Position numbers and translations under genes: made by a program. A stretch of DNA of 64,000 bases from Bacteroidota bacterium (GTDB lineage Bacteria > Bacteroidota > Bacteroidia > B-17B0 > Aurantibacillaceae): assembly GCA_020403265.1 (NCBI GenBank), contig JADBXZ010000003.1:1-64000 (forward strand), in the 5' to 3' direction. Below are positions 7,662-16,699 of this stretch, one piece after another (positions within the stretch are counted from its first letter, which is position 1; each line of letters begins with the position of its first letter). Below the pieces are notes generated by a model. It worked only from the letters and a program-made list of their open reading frames with translations, searched no databases and was not told the origin of the DNA.

Positions 7662-8693
7662 ATGAAAAAAGTAATTAAGAAAACTGCACTGCAAACGTTG
7701 TTAGCGTTGCTGATTGTATTTATCTTCTTTGGATGTAGTCCCAAAGTTTATAATGTCCCCTATATTAAACCAAGGACAACAACCAAATATTGGCAGCTAC
7801 CGACAGGATCAAAAATTGCTTATACCTATTTGCCAGCCAAAGGAGACAGCGTTAAACCATATCCTGTTATTTATTTACATGGTGGACCTGGTGGTTATGT
7901 TTACAGCAAAAACATAGAATTACTCTCGAATCTTGCTGATGATGGTTATAATGTATATTTATATGATCAAATCGGTTGTGGCTTATCAAATAGGCTAGAA
8001 AACATTAAAGAATATACAGCTGAAAAGCACAAGCAAGACCTAGAAGCTATTGTCAAAGAGTTGAATGCAGTAAAAGTTATCTTAATCGGGCAGTCCTGGG
8101 GCGGGGCATTGGCCACGCTTTATACAGCTGATAACAATGAAAAAGTGGATAGAATTATCTTTACGAACCCAGGAGAGATTATGCCTCAAATAATTAAGGA
8201 ACCTAAAAATAATTTTCCAGATAGTTTACAGCTAAAGGCTCCTTCCGATCTTTCAGCCAAATCAAATAAAAAAGCTTTAACTGCAAGAGGAATTTCTGTG
8301 GCAATCTGGGCTAACTTTTTTGGTAAGAAATTAGCAAGTGATTATGAAGCCGACGGATACTTAACAGATTTAGCAACTGAATTTACCAAAGCCCTGGTTT
8401 GTGACAGCACAAAAGCCCTAAAAGAAGAAGGTGGTGCGGGTTATTATTGTAATATCAGAACCAATAGAAGCTTTGGAAAATTAACCGACCCTCGCTCAAA
8501 ACTTCAAAATAATACCATTCCAATTTTGTTGCTAAAAGGGCAGTGTGATAACATTGAGTGGGAATATAATGAAGAATATTTAAACATCTATAAGAATAAT
8601 CAACTCATAGTAATTCCAAATGCAGGACACCAAATATTTGTAGAACAACCAGAAAGGTATATTGAAGAGATAAGAAAATTTTTAAATCAATAA
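7662..8693 (+). CDS. Alpha/beta-hydrolase lipoprotein (proline iminopeptidase-like)
   Basis: The 343-residue protein has a lipoprotein signal (IVFIFFGCSPK, lipid-modified Cys near 25). The alpha/beta-hydrolase fold includes the oxyanion motif HGGPGG (near residue 73), YDQIGCGLS, the nucleophile elbow GQSWGG (Ser near 146), an acidic residue in GQCDNIEW and the catalytic His in NAGHQIF near the C-terminus. HGGPGG with GQSWGG is the pattern of the S33 proline iminopeptidase group. It is presumably anchored to a membrane facing the periplasm and hydrolyses small peptides or esters. Its upstream leader resembles that of the S41 peptidase gene that follows. Confidence 0.85.
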   Translation: MKKVIKKTALQTLLALLIVFIFFGCSPKVYNVPYIKPRTTTKYWQLPTGSKIAYTYLPAKGDSVKPYPVIYLHGGPGGYVYSKNIELLSNLADDGYNVYLYDQIGCGLSNRLENIKEYTAEKHKQDLEAIVKELNAVKVILIGQSWGGALATLYTADNNEKVDRIIFTNPGEIMPQIIKEPKNNFPDSLQLKAPSDLSAKSNKKALTARGISVAIWANFFGKKLASDYEADGYLTDLATEFTKALVCDSTKALKEEGGAGYYCNIRTNRSFGKLTDPRSKLQNNTIPILLLKGQCDNIEWEYNEEYLNIYKNNQLIVIPNAGHQIFVEQPERYIEEIRKFLNQ

Positions 8694-8711
8694 AGAAGAA
8701 CCGCCCAGTAC

Positions 8712-8831
8712 GTTTTGGCAAAAGTGGCGATTTATTGCTCTGAAGAAACAACTGTTGTTTACCAAGCATTGGTTCTCCGCAAAAACATTTGTAGAGTAAA
8801 CGCCACCTTCATCAGGGCGAAAAAAGTTGGC
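8712..8831. repeat. attC-like imperfect palindrome 4
   Basis: The left arm is GTTTTGGCAAAAGTGGCG, then ATTTATTGCTCTG. The right arm contains AGAGTAAACGCCACCTT and ends in AAAAGTTGGC. Reverse-complemented, it aligns with the left arm (AAGGTGGCGTTTACTCT against AAAGTGGCGATTTATTGCTCT). The left arm matches those at 421 and 3751. Confidence 0.5.
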
Positions 8832-8870
8832 AGCATATTGACAAATCCAACTCACATAAGAAAAACCAAA

Positions 8871-8967
8871 TTTCAAACGATTTCCAAAGTAAGTCATCAC
8901 TATTATTTTAGCTACTATCTTATTATACGCAAGTTTGCAGTGTTCAATAACATTTAAATTAAGTAAT
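8871..8967 (+). promoter_or_regulatory. Conserved leader B, shared with the leader at 7564
   Basis: TTTCAAACGA (8871-8880) and GTCATCACTATTATTTTA (8893-8910) match leader A with one mismatch and the same offset. The genes behind the two leaders are unrelated in sequence, so the similarity is not a by-product of gene duplication. Confidence 0.55.
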
Positions 8968-10479
8968 ATGAAAAGCAAGAAAAGAAAATATACCATAATT
9001 GGGAGTATCCTTTTTATGATAATTTGTATGTCAATTATTAGCTCTTGTGGTATAAAAAAATATACGACCACAATGGAACAAATGATGATCACAGAAACTA
9101 AGGACATTGAATATTCAGAGAAAGAAATCGCAGAGGACATCGATTATTTCATCAAATCAGTAGAAGAGGTTTCCCCTTTTTCATACATGAATGCCGATTC
9201 ACTTTCAATTCAGAAACTGGCAATGGATTTAAAAGGTAAAGGAGCCAGAAAGGGAAATGAATTGTATCTTGATTTTATGAGACTTTCCGCAGCATTTAAT
9301 GTTGGGCATATTTACACGTTTCCTCCTGAAGCTATGCTGGATGAGGCTATAAAAAATGGCTATCGCTTTTTCCCATTGTTCATAAAAAAGAATCAAGGAA
9401 AATGGGAAATATTAGGCATCATTGACAACGCTATTCCTGAAAAAAATATTGGAAATGAAGTAATAAGAATTAACGGGAATGAAATGAGCGAAATAATAAA
9501 AACTATCCAACCTCTTCTTGCGAATGATGGAAATAGCGATGAGATGGTTGGAGCTTCTTTCCCTTTTTTATTGTGGGCTGTAAACATCAGTCATCCATAC
9601 TCTGTAGAGATCATGAATAAAAAAACCGGATTGATTGAGATTCTAGAATTACAAGGAACAAATGATCTGGATAAATACAGAACCCAAAAACCAATTGACA
9701 CAAAAGTAAAACTGCAAGATTTCATTACGTTTGAACTATTGGACAAAAACATTGGGTACATCAACGCAAAGTCTTTTCTTTTTGTCCAAAACAATGAAAT
9801 CACAAAATCTTTTGAAAAAGAGCTGGAATCTTATTTTGCCGAACTGAAAGAAAAAGGCGTATCAAATTTGATAATTGATCTCAGAGAAAATGGTGGTGGA
9901 TCGAGTTATCCTTCTGAAGCTATTCTTCAAAAAATAGCACTCAAACCTTATCAACAGACTGGAGGTTCAACCATGCGGGTAAGTAGACAGTTTGGAGAAT
10001 TTTTAGATGGCTTGCCTTGGGCTTTCCGAATGATCGCTAAAAAAGGATTGATGAAAGATTACCACAAGTATCCTATTGGAACAAATATCAAAGAAGAAAG
10101 CAAGCCATCATTACCCAAAAAAGTGAAAAATAGTTTTAGCGGGCAGGTTTATGTATTGATTGGACCCAACACCCATTCAGCAGCGATGATGATGGCGAAT
10201 GCAGTTGAAGATTTTGATCTTGGCATCTTAGTGGGTGAATCGACCAAAAGTATTCCACGTGAGTTGAGTAACGCATTGCCCTTAAAAACACCTAATGCCA
10301 AAATAGCTTTTGTTGTTCCCGCATCTTTATTTACCCGTGCCAATGGGGATGCAAACAATTACGATCCAGTAAAACCGGACGTCTTCATTGAATCTATCGC
10401 AGAAGATATTCAGCAAAAGCTGGATCCTGTGAAGCAGTATGTTTTGGAAAAAATAATATTACAAGATAAAACCAAATAA
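8968..10479 (+). CDS. S41 family peptidase lipoprotein (tail-specific protease type)
   Basis: The protein is 503 residues from the ATG at 8968, chosen because it places a lipoprotein signal (IICMSIISSCGIKK) at the N-terminus. The C-terminal catalytic domain carries the S41 hallmark NLIIDLRENGGGSS (near residue 310), the nucleophile Ser in GPNTHSAAMMMANAVED (near 397) and LVGEST (near 417), with the usual Lys context weakly seen. A PDZ-like region may lie near 130-190. It probably degrades peptides or misfolded proteins in the periplasm. Its leader is shared with the hydrolase at 7662. Confidence 0.8.
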   Translation: MKSKKRKYTIIGSILFMIICMSIISSCGIKKYTTTMEQMMITETKDIEYSEKEIAEDIDYFIKSVEEVSPFSYMNADSLSIQKLAMDLKGKGARKGNELYLDFMRLSAAFNVGHIYTFPPEAMLDEAIKNGYRFFPLFIKKNQGKWEILGIIDNAIPEKNIGNEVIRINGNEMSEIIKTIQPLLANDGNSDEMVGASFPFLLWAVNISHPYSVEIMNKKTGLIEILELQGTNDLDKYRTQKPIDTKVKLQDFITFELLDKNIGYINAKSFLFVQNNEITKSFEKELESYFAELKEKGVSNLIIDLRENGGGSSYPSEAILQKIALKPYQQTGGSTMRVSRQFGEFLDGLPWAFRMIAKKGLMKDYHKYPIGTNIKEESKPSLPKKVKNSFSGQVYVLIGPNTHSAAMMMANAVEDFDLGILVGESTKSIPRELSNALPLKTPNAKIAFVVPASLFTRANGDANNYDPVKPDVFIESIAEDIQQKLDPVKQYVLEKIILQDKTK

Positions 10480-10527
10480 TAAAATAACTTGAGTATCCGC
10501 TATTATAACAAAAGGTTAATTAAAGTC

Positions 10528-10578
10528 AGAAAATCAACTTCTTAACCCCAAACCCTAAAGGGAGTAAGTTGATTTTCT
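10528..10578. repeat. Inverted repeat between the S41 gene and the next gene
   Basis: AGAAAATCAACTT (10528-10540) pairs perfectly with AAGTTGATTTTCT (10566-10578). The loop contains CCCTAAAGGG, itself a palindrome, and CCCTTTAGGG follows at about 10584. A third, partial copy, GAAGAAAATCAA, lies near 10606. It may be a terminator or a small palindromic element. Confidence 0.5.
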
Positions 10579-10666
10579 TCACACCCTTTAGGGAACGGGG
10601 TAAATGAAGAAAATCAAATTGCAATATTTGTAATCAAAGCGGACACTCATTTAAAATAATTATACA

Positions 10667-10972
10667 ATGAAAAAATTACTTATCATCACCGCAGTCATAC
10701 TGACTTCAGTTGCAGCAAATGCGCAAAGCAAAGTTCAAAACCCGCCCAAAAAAGCCAAAGTGCAATATTCTGCCTTCTGGGGGCTTTTCAAGTCTGAGGG
10801 CTATACAAGAGATTCGGTAAAGTGCAATTTACCTGAGTATAAGACAGATTTCTACGATAATAGAATAGACACTGCAAAGTATGAAGTGAAAAGCATTCTT
10901 TGGGGTGCTGTAAAATGGACTGAAAAGAAAAAAGGGTCCTCACCTGTAAATCCACAAAGCGATGAAAAGTAA
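10667..10972 (+). CDS. Small secreted protein of unknown function
   Basis: The 101-residue protein has a clear signal peptide (LLIITAVILTSVAANAQ, cleavage near residue 20). The mature part is short, basic and rich in Lys, Tyr and Trp, with no recognisable motif. Its 3' end overlaps the start of the CPBP/erythromycin-esterase gene by 11 bp in another frame, so the two are coupled. I do not recognise a family. Confidence 0.65.
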   Translation: MKKLLIITAVILTSVAANAQSKVQNPPKKAKVQYSAFWGLFKSEGYTRDSVKCNLPEYKTDFYDNRIDTAKYEVKSILWGAVKWTEKKKGSSPVNPQSDEK

Positions 10973-12755
10973 TTTTATTGAAAATGCCTCATTAGGCAAA
11001 AACGAATGGTGGCGGTATGCACTTACCATTCTAGTAATGGTATTGTTTGCAGGGCTATTTACGGTAATATTTGGCAAATTTGTAATGCCCATTGTAAAAT
11101 TAAATTTTGAAAAAACACCTTTTTCAGAAACTTTAGTAACCCTAATGGGCTTGGGAGGTACATTTGCTGCTTTATTGCTGGGCTTATGGCTAATGATAAA
11201 TAAATTGCATAAAAGATCGTTTGCTACCTTAATTCATGATAAAAGCAAATTCTCCTGGAAGTTATGGTTTTTGGGCTTTTTGTTATGGAGCCCAATGCTT
11301 ATTTTACTTTCATTTATATTTCAATATCAGGATTTTAATCGTTTTCTATCGTTGAGCTTTTCATTGCCGCAGATATTTTTTCTTTTTTTTGTAGGTATTA
11401 TATGTGTTGGTGTTCAATCTACAGCAGAGGAAATAATATTTAGGGGATATGCTTTGCAAGGAGTGTTGTTAAAGATTAAAAGAACATTGTTTTTAGTTAT
11501 TATTAATTCATTAATTTTTGCCTTACTTCATTTTGGGTATGGTTTTCAGTCATTATTAGAAGCCTTCGTTTTTGGTGTATTTTTCACCTTAATTGTTTTA
11601 AGAATCAAACGCATAGAATTTGCTGCAGGCGCGCATACTGTGAACAACTTAATATTGCTTTTATTTTTCCCCCCTGATCAAGAAAAATTTACTCAATTTC
11701 AATGGGCAATTGATTGGCCTGGTTTAGTTGCATTCATAATAAGCATTAGTCTTTTTTATTTTCTTGTCCTGGCTTTCTTTAACCGTAAACATAGTGGAAT
11801 GAGCAAAAAAACACTATTCTTTATTGGCATTCTATTGCTGCTTTCGATACCATCTTTTTCACAGTCAAACAGTATATCAAATGAGTGGATTAAAAATAAT
11901 GTTCACACAATAAATAATGATTCCCTAAGTGCTGGAAAATTTGATTTTTTGAAAGAAAAAATTTCAGATAAACGAATCGTGTTTTTAGGAGAAGCAACGC
12001 ATTATGATGGTGCAACATTTGCTGCCCGATCAGAAATGGTGGATTTTTTAATAAAGGAAATGGGCTTTGAGGTAATACTTTTTGAAGCCGGAATGTTCGA
12101 TTTGATGCAAGCCAACAAAGAGTTTCAAGAAACAGGACAATCACAAAAAATTAAAAGTTCGTTATGGGATTTTTGGCGAACACAGCAATGGGAACACTTT
12201 TATTCCTCTATTGAAAAGCACAAACAAAATGGCAAACCAATTCAAATGGCCGGGTTTGATTGCAAATTCAGTTCGTCCTATGGATTTGGCAATCATAACT
12301 ACAGTACATTTATTGAGGGAATCTTTAAGGATAAGTATTCAGAGGCAACGAATACAGATGAGTATAAAGCATATATTTCGATTTGGAAAGATATAGAGAA
12401 AGGCTACCAACAAAACGGCATGAAAGGAGGATTGGCTAAGATCCGTTATAAAATGTCTGATAAAGACAAAATAAAATTCAGACAGTTAAGCCTATGGGTT
12501 GTATCAAAATTGAATAGCATAGGAGAACACAAAATTGCTCAAATGGTTAAAAGTAATGACGAAAGCATTATTGCGTATTCAGATATCCGCCTACTGAAAT
12601 TGATCTTCAATAAAAAAAGCATTATTCCAATAAATAACCGTAGAGATGAACTAATGGCTGAGAATATCATCCATTTACTTAAGAATGTCTATCCTGATAA
12701 AAAGGTAATTGTATTGGTGCAACGTATCATTTTATCCGAAACAACAATTTTTTAG
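10962..12755 (+). CDS. CPBP intramembrane protease fused to erythromycin esterase-like domain (frameshifted before its end)
   Basis: Residues 1-275 form a CPBP (CAAX protease-like) membrane protein with about eight helices and the catalytic EEIIFRG motif (near residue 158), plus a second His motif in ALLHFGYG and GAHTVNN. At residue 280 an internal Met starts a typical signal peptide (MSKKTLFFIGILLLLSIPSF). It is followed by an erythromycin-esterase/EreA-like domain (IVFLGEATHYDGATFAARSE, then FEVILFEAG). The second domain looks like a formerly separate secreted gene. The frame breaks near 12714: after VIVL the reading continues as out-of-frame sequence to a stop at 12755, while the true continuation is open from 12716. 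It is either a pseudogene or a one-base sequencing error. Confidence 0.75.
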   Translation: MKSNFIENASLGKNEWWRYALTILVMVLFAGLFTVIFGKFVMPIVKLNFEKTPFSETLVTLMGLGGTFAALLLGLWLMINKLHKRSFATLIHDKSKFSWKLWFLGFLLWSPMLILLSFIFQYQDFNRFLSLSFSLPQIFFLFFVGIICVGVQSTAEEIIFRGYALQGVLLKIKRTLFLVIINSLIFALLHFGYGFQSLLEAFVFGVFFTLIVLRIKRIEFAAGAHTVNNLILLLFFPPDQEKFTQFQWAIDWPGLVAFIISISLFYFLVLAFFNRKHSGMSKKTLFFIGILLLLSIPSFSQSNSISNEWIKNNVHTINNDSLSAGKFDFLKEKISDKRIVFLGEATHYDGATFAARSEMVDFLIKEMGFEVILFEAGMFDLMQANKEFQETGQSQKIKSSLWDFWRTQQWEHFYSSIEKHKQNGKPIQMAGFDCKFSSSYGFGNHNYSTFIEGIFKDKYSEATNTDEYKAYISIWKDIEKGYQQNGMKGGLAKIRYKMSDKDKIKFRQLSLWVVSKLNSIGEHKIAQMVKSNDESIIAYSDIRLLKLIFNKKSIIPINNRRDELMAENIIHLLKNVYPDKKVIVLVQRIILSETTIF

Positions 12756-13126
12756 AGCCAATTAAAATACAAGGTATATCTATTCAAGAATCAGTAATTA
12801 TGGGCAATCTTATCTACAATTCATTTCCAAATGAAATTTATACCATCGGATTTACTGCATTTGAAGGGAATTATGGAATAGTAGATAAAAATAAAAAAGG
12901 AATTCCTGTGAAATCACCTAGCGAAAACAGTTTGGAATTTCAACTTGCTTCCAGAAGAATAGAAAACGCCTTTATTACGTTAGAAAATTCTGGAAATGAA
13001 TCATTCTTTAGCCAAGGTACTGTTTTAAGGTTGTTTGATCATCAATCTGCAGCAAGTTCTAAACAATGGGGCAAAATTCTTGATGCCGTGTTTTTTATTA
13101 AAACCATGAAACCTGCAGAAAAATAA
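12716..13126 (+). pseudogene. C-terminal remainder of the erythromycin esterase-like domain (separated by frameshift)
   Basis: This is the continuation of the preceding gene in the frame that a one-base loss near 12714 displaced. It begins GATYHFIRNN, matching the conserved His-containing strand after the VIVW-like segment of the family, and ends with a typical C-terminus. An ATG at 12800 could start a separate 108-residue product, but homology-like continuity extends upstream of it. The split suggests recent inactivation or an assembly indel. The LytS kinase gene starts 24 bp later. Confidence 0.7.
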
Positions 13127-13150
13127 TTAAATTACTATTTTTGAAAAAAG

Positions 13151-14140
13151 ATGAGAACTAAAGCTACTAAATTATTAATCATTTTGCCCCATATTTTCTT
13201 TTGGGGCTTCTTCACTTTTCTGTTTTATCGCCAGAACCCAGAAGCAGACGCACAAGATTATTGGAATTGGTTTATGATTCTAGGCCTCTGCGCTGTGGTA
13301 GTCTATGTTAATCTTTATATACTTTTGCCAAAGTTTTTCTTTCTAAAAAAGTATCTGGTTTATTTGCTATTACTTTTGTTGACTGTTAGCCTGACAGCAT
13401 TTGTTTTAAAATTGTCAGCACCGGAAAGTACAGGTTCAATCGGTGCGTCATTCTTTCAGCATTTTATGAACCTTATATTCTTTGTTGTATTAACAAGCTC
13501 CTTCAAATTTTTCAGAGAATACTCTCGAAAACAAAAAGCCTTGATAAAAGCCGAAAACGAACAGCTAAAAACAGAACTTTCCATTCTCAAAGCACAAGTG
13601 CATCCTCATTTTTTGTTCAATACACTAAATAATCTGTATGGTCTAATAACTCAGAATCAAAATCAAAAAGCGTCAGAAGTAACGTTAAAACTTTCTGATT
13701 TGATGCGGTATCTGTTGGATAGCAGCAAAGCCGAAACGGTAAGTCTGAGAGCGGAAATTCGATTCCTAGAAGACTATGTGAGCCTGGAAAAAATCCGTTT
13801 AAGCAAAAATGCAGATATCCAATTTGAAGTTTCAGGAATTGATGAAGATGTTTTCATTCCTCCGTTACTATTTATTCCATTTGTGGAAAATGCATTCAAA
13901 CATGGACTAAACACTCTTTCGGAAGAAAATTATGCTCACTTTGCATTATCCGTACAAAGCAATGAACTCTTTTTTGAAGCTAAAAATTCGTTGGGCAACA
14001 ATCTGGATAAACAACCTCAAAGCGGAACGGGCTTAGATAATCTTAGAAAAAGATTACACCTGATCTACCCCGAAAAACACCAGCTGGATATTGAAAATAC
14101 CGAAACGTTTTTTAAAGTAACTTTACACCTGCAATTATGA
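13151..14140 (+). CDS. LytS/YehU-type sensor histidine kinase
   Basis: The 329-residue protein has four N-terminal membrane helices (residues about 8-115) and a short coiled linker. The His_kinase domain carries the signature HPHFLFNTLNNL (phosphoacceptor His near 150). The ATP-binding N box is FIPFVENAFKHG (near 245), followed by GTGLDNLRKRL. It is the partner of the LytTR regulator at 14315. No extracytoplasmic domain is present, so it probably senses a membrane-associated signal. The following leader is tandemly duplicated. Confidence 0.9.
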   Translation: MRTKATKLLIILPHIFFWGFFTFLFYRQNPEADAQDYWNWFMILGLCAVVVYVNLYILLPKFFFLKKYLVYLLLLLLTVSLTAFVLKLSAPESTGSIGASFFQHFMNLIFFVVLTSSFKFFREYSRKQKALIKAENEQLKTELSILKAQVHPHFLFNTLNNLYGLITQNQNQKASEVTLKLSDLMRYLLDSSKAETVSLRAEIRFLEDYVSLEKIRLSKNADIQFEVSGIDEDVFIPPLLFIPFVENAFKHGLNTLSEENYAHFALSVQSNELFFEAKNSLGNNLDKQPQSGTGLDNLRKRLHLIYPEKHQLDIENTETFFKVTLHLQL

Positions 14141-14325
14141 AATAGCCATGTTTACAGCCAGCACAACCACAAATGACTTAACCAGCTATACCATATGACA
14201 AATAAAAAAACAAAAAAATTAGACATATGAAATAGCCATGTTTGCCGAGACACAAACACAAACGACTAAACTGGCTATACCATATGACAATTAAAAAACA
14301 AATAATTTAGACATATGAAATATCA
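14137..14325 (+). repeat. Tandemly duplicated leader before the LytTR gene
   Basis: A unit of about 89 bp starting ATGAAATAGCCATG occurs at 14137 and 14227. The gene at 14315 itself begins ATGAAATATCAATG, so the start of the gene is the beginning of a third, coding copy. Shared blocks include CTATACCATATGACAA and TTAGACATATGAAATA. The first two copies read ATG AAA TAG and are closed at once. Confidence 0.8.
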
Positions 14326-15034
14326 ATGCTTAATAGTAGATGACGAGCCCATTGCTCAACAAATACTAGAGAGTTACATCTCTCAAATTGATTCATTACA
14401 TATCGCCGGCAAATGCAGCAATGCATTTGAAGCGCTGAATGTTTTGCACCAAGAACATATTGATATTTTATTCTTAGACATTAAAATGCCTTCGCTTTCA
14501 GGATTAGAGATGCTCAAAACCTTGCAAAATCCACCAAAAGTAATCCTAACAACAGCCTTTTCGGAATTTGGTGCAGAAAGCTACGAATATGGAATAACCG
14601 ATTATTTACTCAAACCTATTCCTTTTGAACGGTTTTTAAAGGCAGTCAATAAAATTGTGATGCCTAAAAACACCAACCTAGAAAAAGAAGAGAATGACGA
14701 AAAACTAAGTTCAGATCCAACTTTTATTTTCTTCAAAGCTGATAAAAAAATACATAAATACTATTTCTCAGAAATCCTTTTTATTGAAGGAAGTGGAAAT
14801 TATGTTAAAATCCACACTAAGAATGACAAGCCTTTGATGGTTCTTGATAAACTTATTGAACTGTATGATAAGTTACCTCAAAAAAATTTTATAAGGGTAC
14901 ATAAGTCTTTTATTGTAAACGTTTCTCATATTCAAAAAATTGAGGGCAACATGCTTAAAATTCAAGATAAGTCAATTCCAATTTCAGCTACATATAAGCA
15001 AAAGTTAGAAGGATTAATAAATGATAATAGCTGA
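14315..15034 (+). CDS. LytTR-family response regulator
   Basis: The 239-residue protein has a receiver domain with the phosphoacceptor Asp in DILFLDIKMPSLSG (near 54), acidic pair DDEP at 9-12 and conserved Lys in LLKPIP (near 105). The LytTR DNA-binding domain follows (IHKYYFSEILFIEGSGNYVK, then FIRVHKSFIVNVSHI). It forms a two-component system with the LytS kinase upstream. Its start region is the third copy of a tandem leader. LytTR targets are not identifiable here. Confidence 0.9.
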   Translation: MKYQCLIVDDEPIAQQILESYISQIDSLHIAGKCSNAFEALNVLHQEHIDILFLDIKMPSLSGLEMLKTLQNPPKVILTTAFSEFGAESYEYGITDYLLKPIPFERFLKAVNKIVMPKNTNLEKEENDEKLSSDPTFIFFKADKKIHKYYFSEILFIEGSGNYVKIHTKNDKPLMVLDKLIELYDKLPQKNFIRVHKSFIVNVSHIQKIEGNMLKIQDKSIPISATYKQKLEGLINDNS

Positions 15035-15258
15035 AATACATATCACTAAGTTTTGCCGTAGGAATGTTCGTTGAACACTAAATACTATGTGTTTTTTATA
15101 TTATTTTATTGATTGGTGACGGTTTTTTGCTGTTAAACCTGAACAAACTAAAATCCTACTTCCATTGTAAATAATAAAATATTTTGTAGAAACTGTAAGA
15201 AATTTGAAATTGCTGATACTAATGGTATAAATAAAATTAAACCTTAAAAATCTAAAAA

Positions 15259-16116
15259 ATGAATAAAATTGTAACAGCCTTAATTATTTTGGCTTCCTTA
15301 ATAGGAAAAGCTCAAAACGAGAATTCTTTGCTTTGGAAAATTGAAGGAAATGGACTAAAAACTCCTTCCTATTTATTTGGAACTATTCATGCTACTTGTT
15401 CAAATGAATTAAAAATTACCAAAAGAATAAAAACAGCCCTAGATGCGTCTCAACAATTGGTATTGGAAACCGATATGGATGAGCCTGATTTTATGACAAG
15501 GCTAGAGCAAGGGTCAGTTAATCCTTCTATGAAAAATATTAGCACAGAATTGTCCGAAAAAGACCTTAAAATTGTAAATGAGTTTTTTAAAATTAATTAT
15601 GGGGCAGATATGTCACAGTTAGGCATTGTTAAACCCTTTGCTTTGATGTCTATGATATTGATGAAATATTTTAAATGTTCACAGCCAGAATCATACGAAG
15701 CTGAATTAATGGAATATGCAAAAAAACATTCCTGGAGAGTTTTAGGTCTTGAAGAAGTAGAAGTACAAACTTCTTTTATGGATGAGGTATCTTTAAAACA
15801 GCAATTCACTTGGGTAGTAAATTACATATTAGAAAAAGAAGCAATAAGTAAAAGTATTGAAAAAACGATTTTAGCCTACAAAAAGGAAGATATTTTTGAA
15901 CTAAATAAGCTTTTTGATTTATATCCTGAATATATAACCCTTAAAGGTTCTATTCTTGACAAAAGAAATGAGAGTTGGATACCTAACATTGAGAAATTTG
16001 CTTCCGAGAAACCAACATTATTTGCTGTTGGAGCAGGACATTTGGCTGGTGATAAAGGGATTATTAATCTGCTTATAACCAGAGGATATAAAGTAACTCC
16101 TATCTATAAAAATTAA
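15259..16116 (+). CDS. TraB/GumN family protein
   Basis: The 285-residue protein has an N-terminal signal (IVTALIILASLIGKAQ) and the TraB/GumN pattern LLWKIEGNGLKTPSYLFGTI, then HATC. It has a central ETD motif (QLVLETDMDEPDF) and the C-terminal LFAVGAGHLAGDKGIINLL. TraB proteins related to Tiki carry HG...ExxD...GxxH motifs of a metalloprotease-like fold. GTIHA, ETD and GAGHL are all present, so the active-site frame looks intact. It is probably periplasmic with unknown substrate. It is a single gene. Confidence 0.85.
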   Translation: MNKIVTALIILASLIGKAQNENSLLWKIEGNGLKTPSYLFGTIHATCSNELKITKRIKTALDASQQLVLETDMDEPDFMTRLEQGSVNPSMKNISTELSEKDLKIVNEFFKINYGADMSQLGIVKPFALMSMILMKYFKCSQPESYEAELMEYAKKHSWRVLGLEEVEVQTSFMDEVSLKQQFTWVVNYILEKEAISKSIEKTILAYKKEDIFELNKLFDLYPEYITLKGSILDKRNESWIPNIEKFASEKPTLFAVGAGHLAGDKGIINLLITRGYKVTPIYKN

Positions 16117-16207
16117 TTTAATTTAGAATGTTTAAGAAGAAGTTTTTTTACACATTGATAGGTTCAGCCCTCATTGTATAGATTAATTTCACTATTTAAT
16201 AAACGAT

Positions 16208-16699
16208 TTGGATATCAAGTTTGAGAATATTATTAAAGAGTATCATCCTATTCTTTTCAAAATAGGCAGATTATACTCATCTGATTATGATTATGAGGAC
16301 TTATATCAGGAGATGCTAATAAACATATGGAAGGGATTTGAAAATTTTAAGGGTGACTCAAAATTATCCACATGGGTTTATCGAGTTGCCCTAAATACCG
16401 CTCTAACTTTCAAACGTAATAATTCAAAACATAATAATAATGAAAAATGGGTTCATCATTTTGATATTCCAGACAATAGCAGCAACAAAGAAAAAGAAGA
16501 AACTGAAAGGAAAGTAGTTAGGCTGTATGAGGCTATTTATAAACTCAAACCTGATCAAAAGGCTATCATCTTATTATATCTTGATAAAAAATCTTACAAT
16601 GAGATTTCCGAAATAATAGGACTAAGCGAATCTAATATTGGGGTGAAAATAAACCGTATTAAGAAAGAACTATTTAATGTATTAAGTCAATCATTATGA
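16208..16699 (+). CDS. ECF-type RNA polymerase sigma factor
   Basis: The 163-residue protein has region 2 (DYEDLYQEMLINIWKGFENF, STWVYRVALNTALTFKR) and region 4 with a helix-turn-helix (KSYNEISEIIGLSESNIGVK). The best start is a TTG at 16208; no in-frame ATG precedes the region-2 motif. It overlaps the next gene by 4 bp (ATGA), which fits an ECF sigma/anti-sigma-like operon. No target promoter is recognisable. Confidence 0.85.
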   Translation: MDIKFENIIKEYHPILFKIGRLYSSDYDYEDLYQEMLINIWKGFENFKGDSKLSTWVYRVALNTALTFKRNNSKHNNNEKWVHHFDIPDNSSNKEKEETERKVVRLYEAIYKLKPDQKAIILLYLDKKSYNEISEIIGLSESNIGVKINRIKKELFNVLSQSL

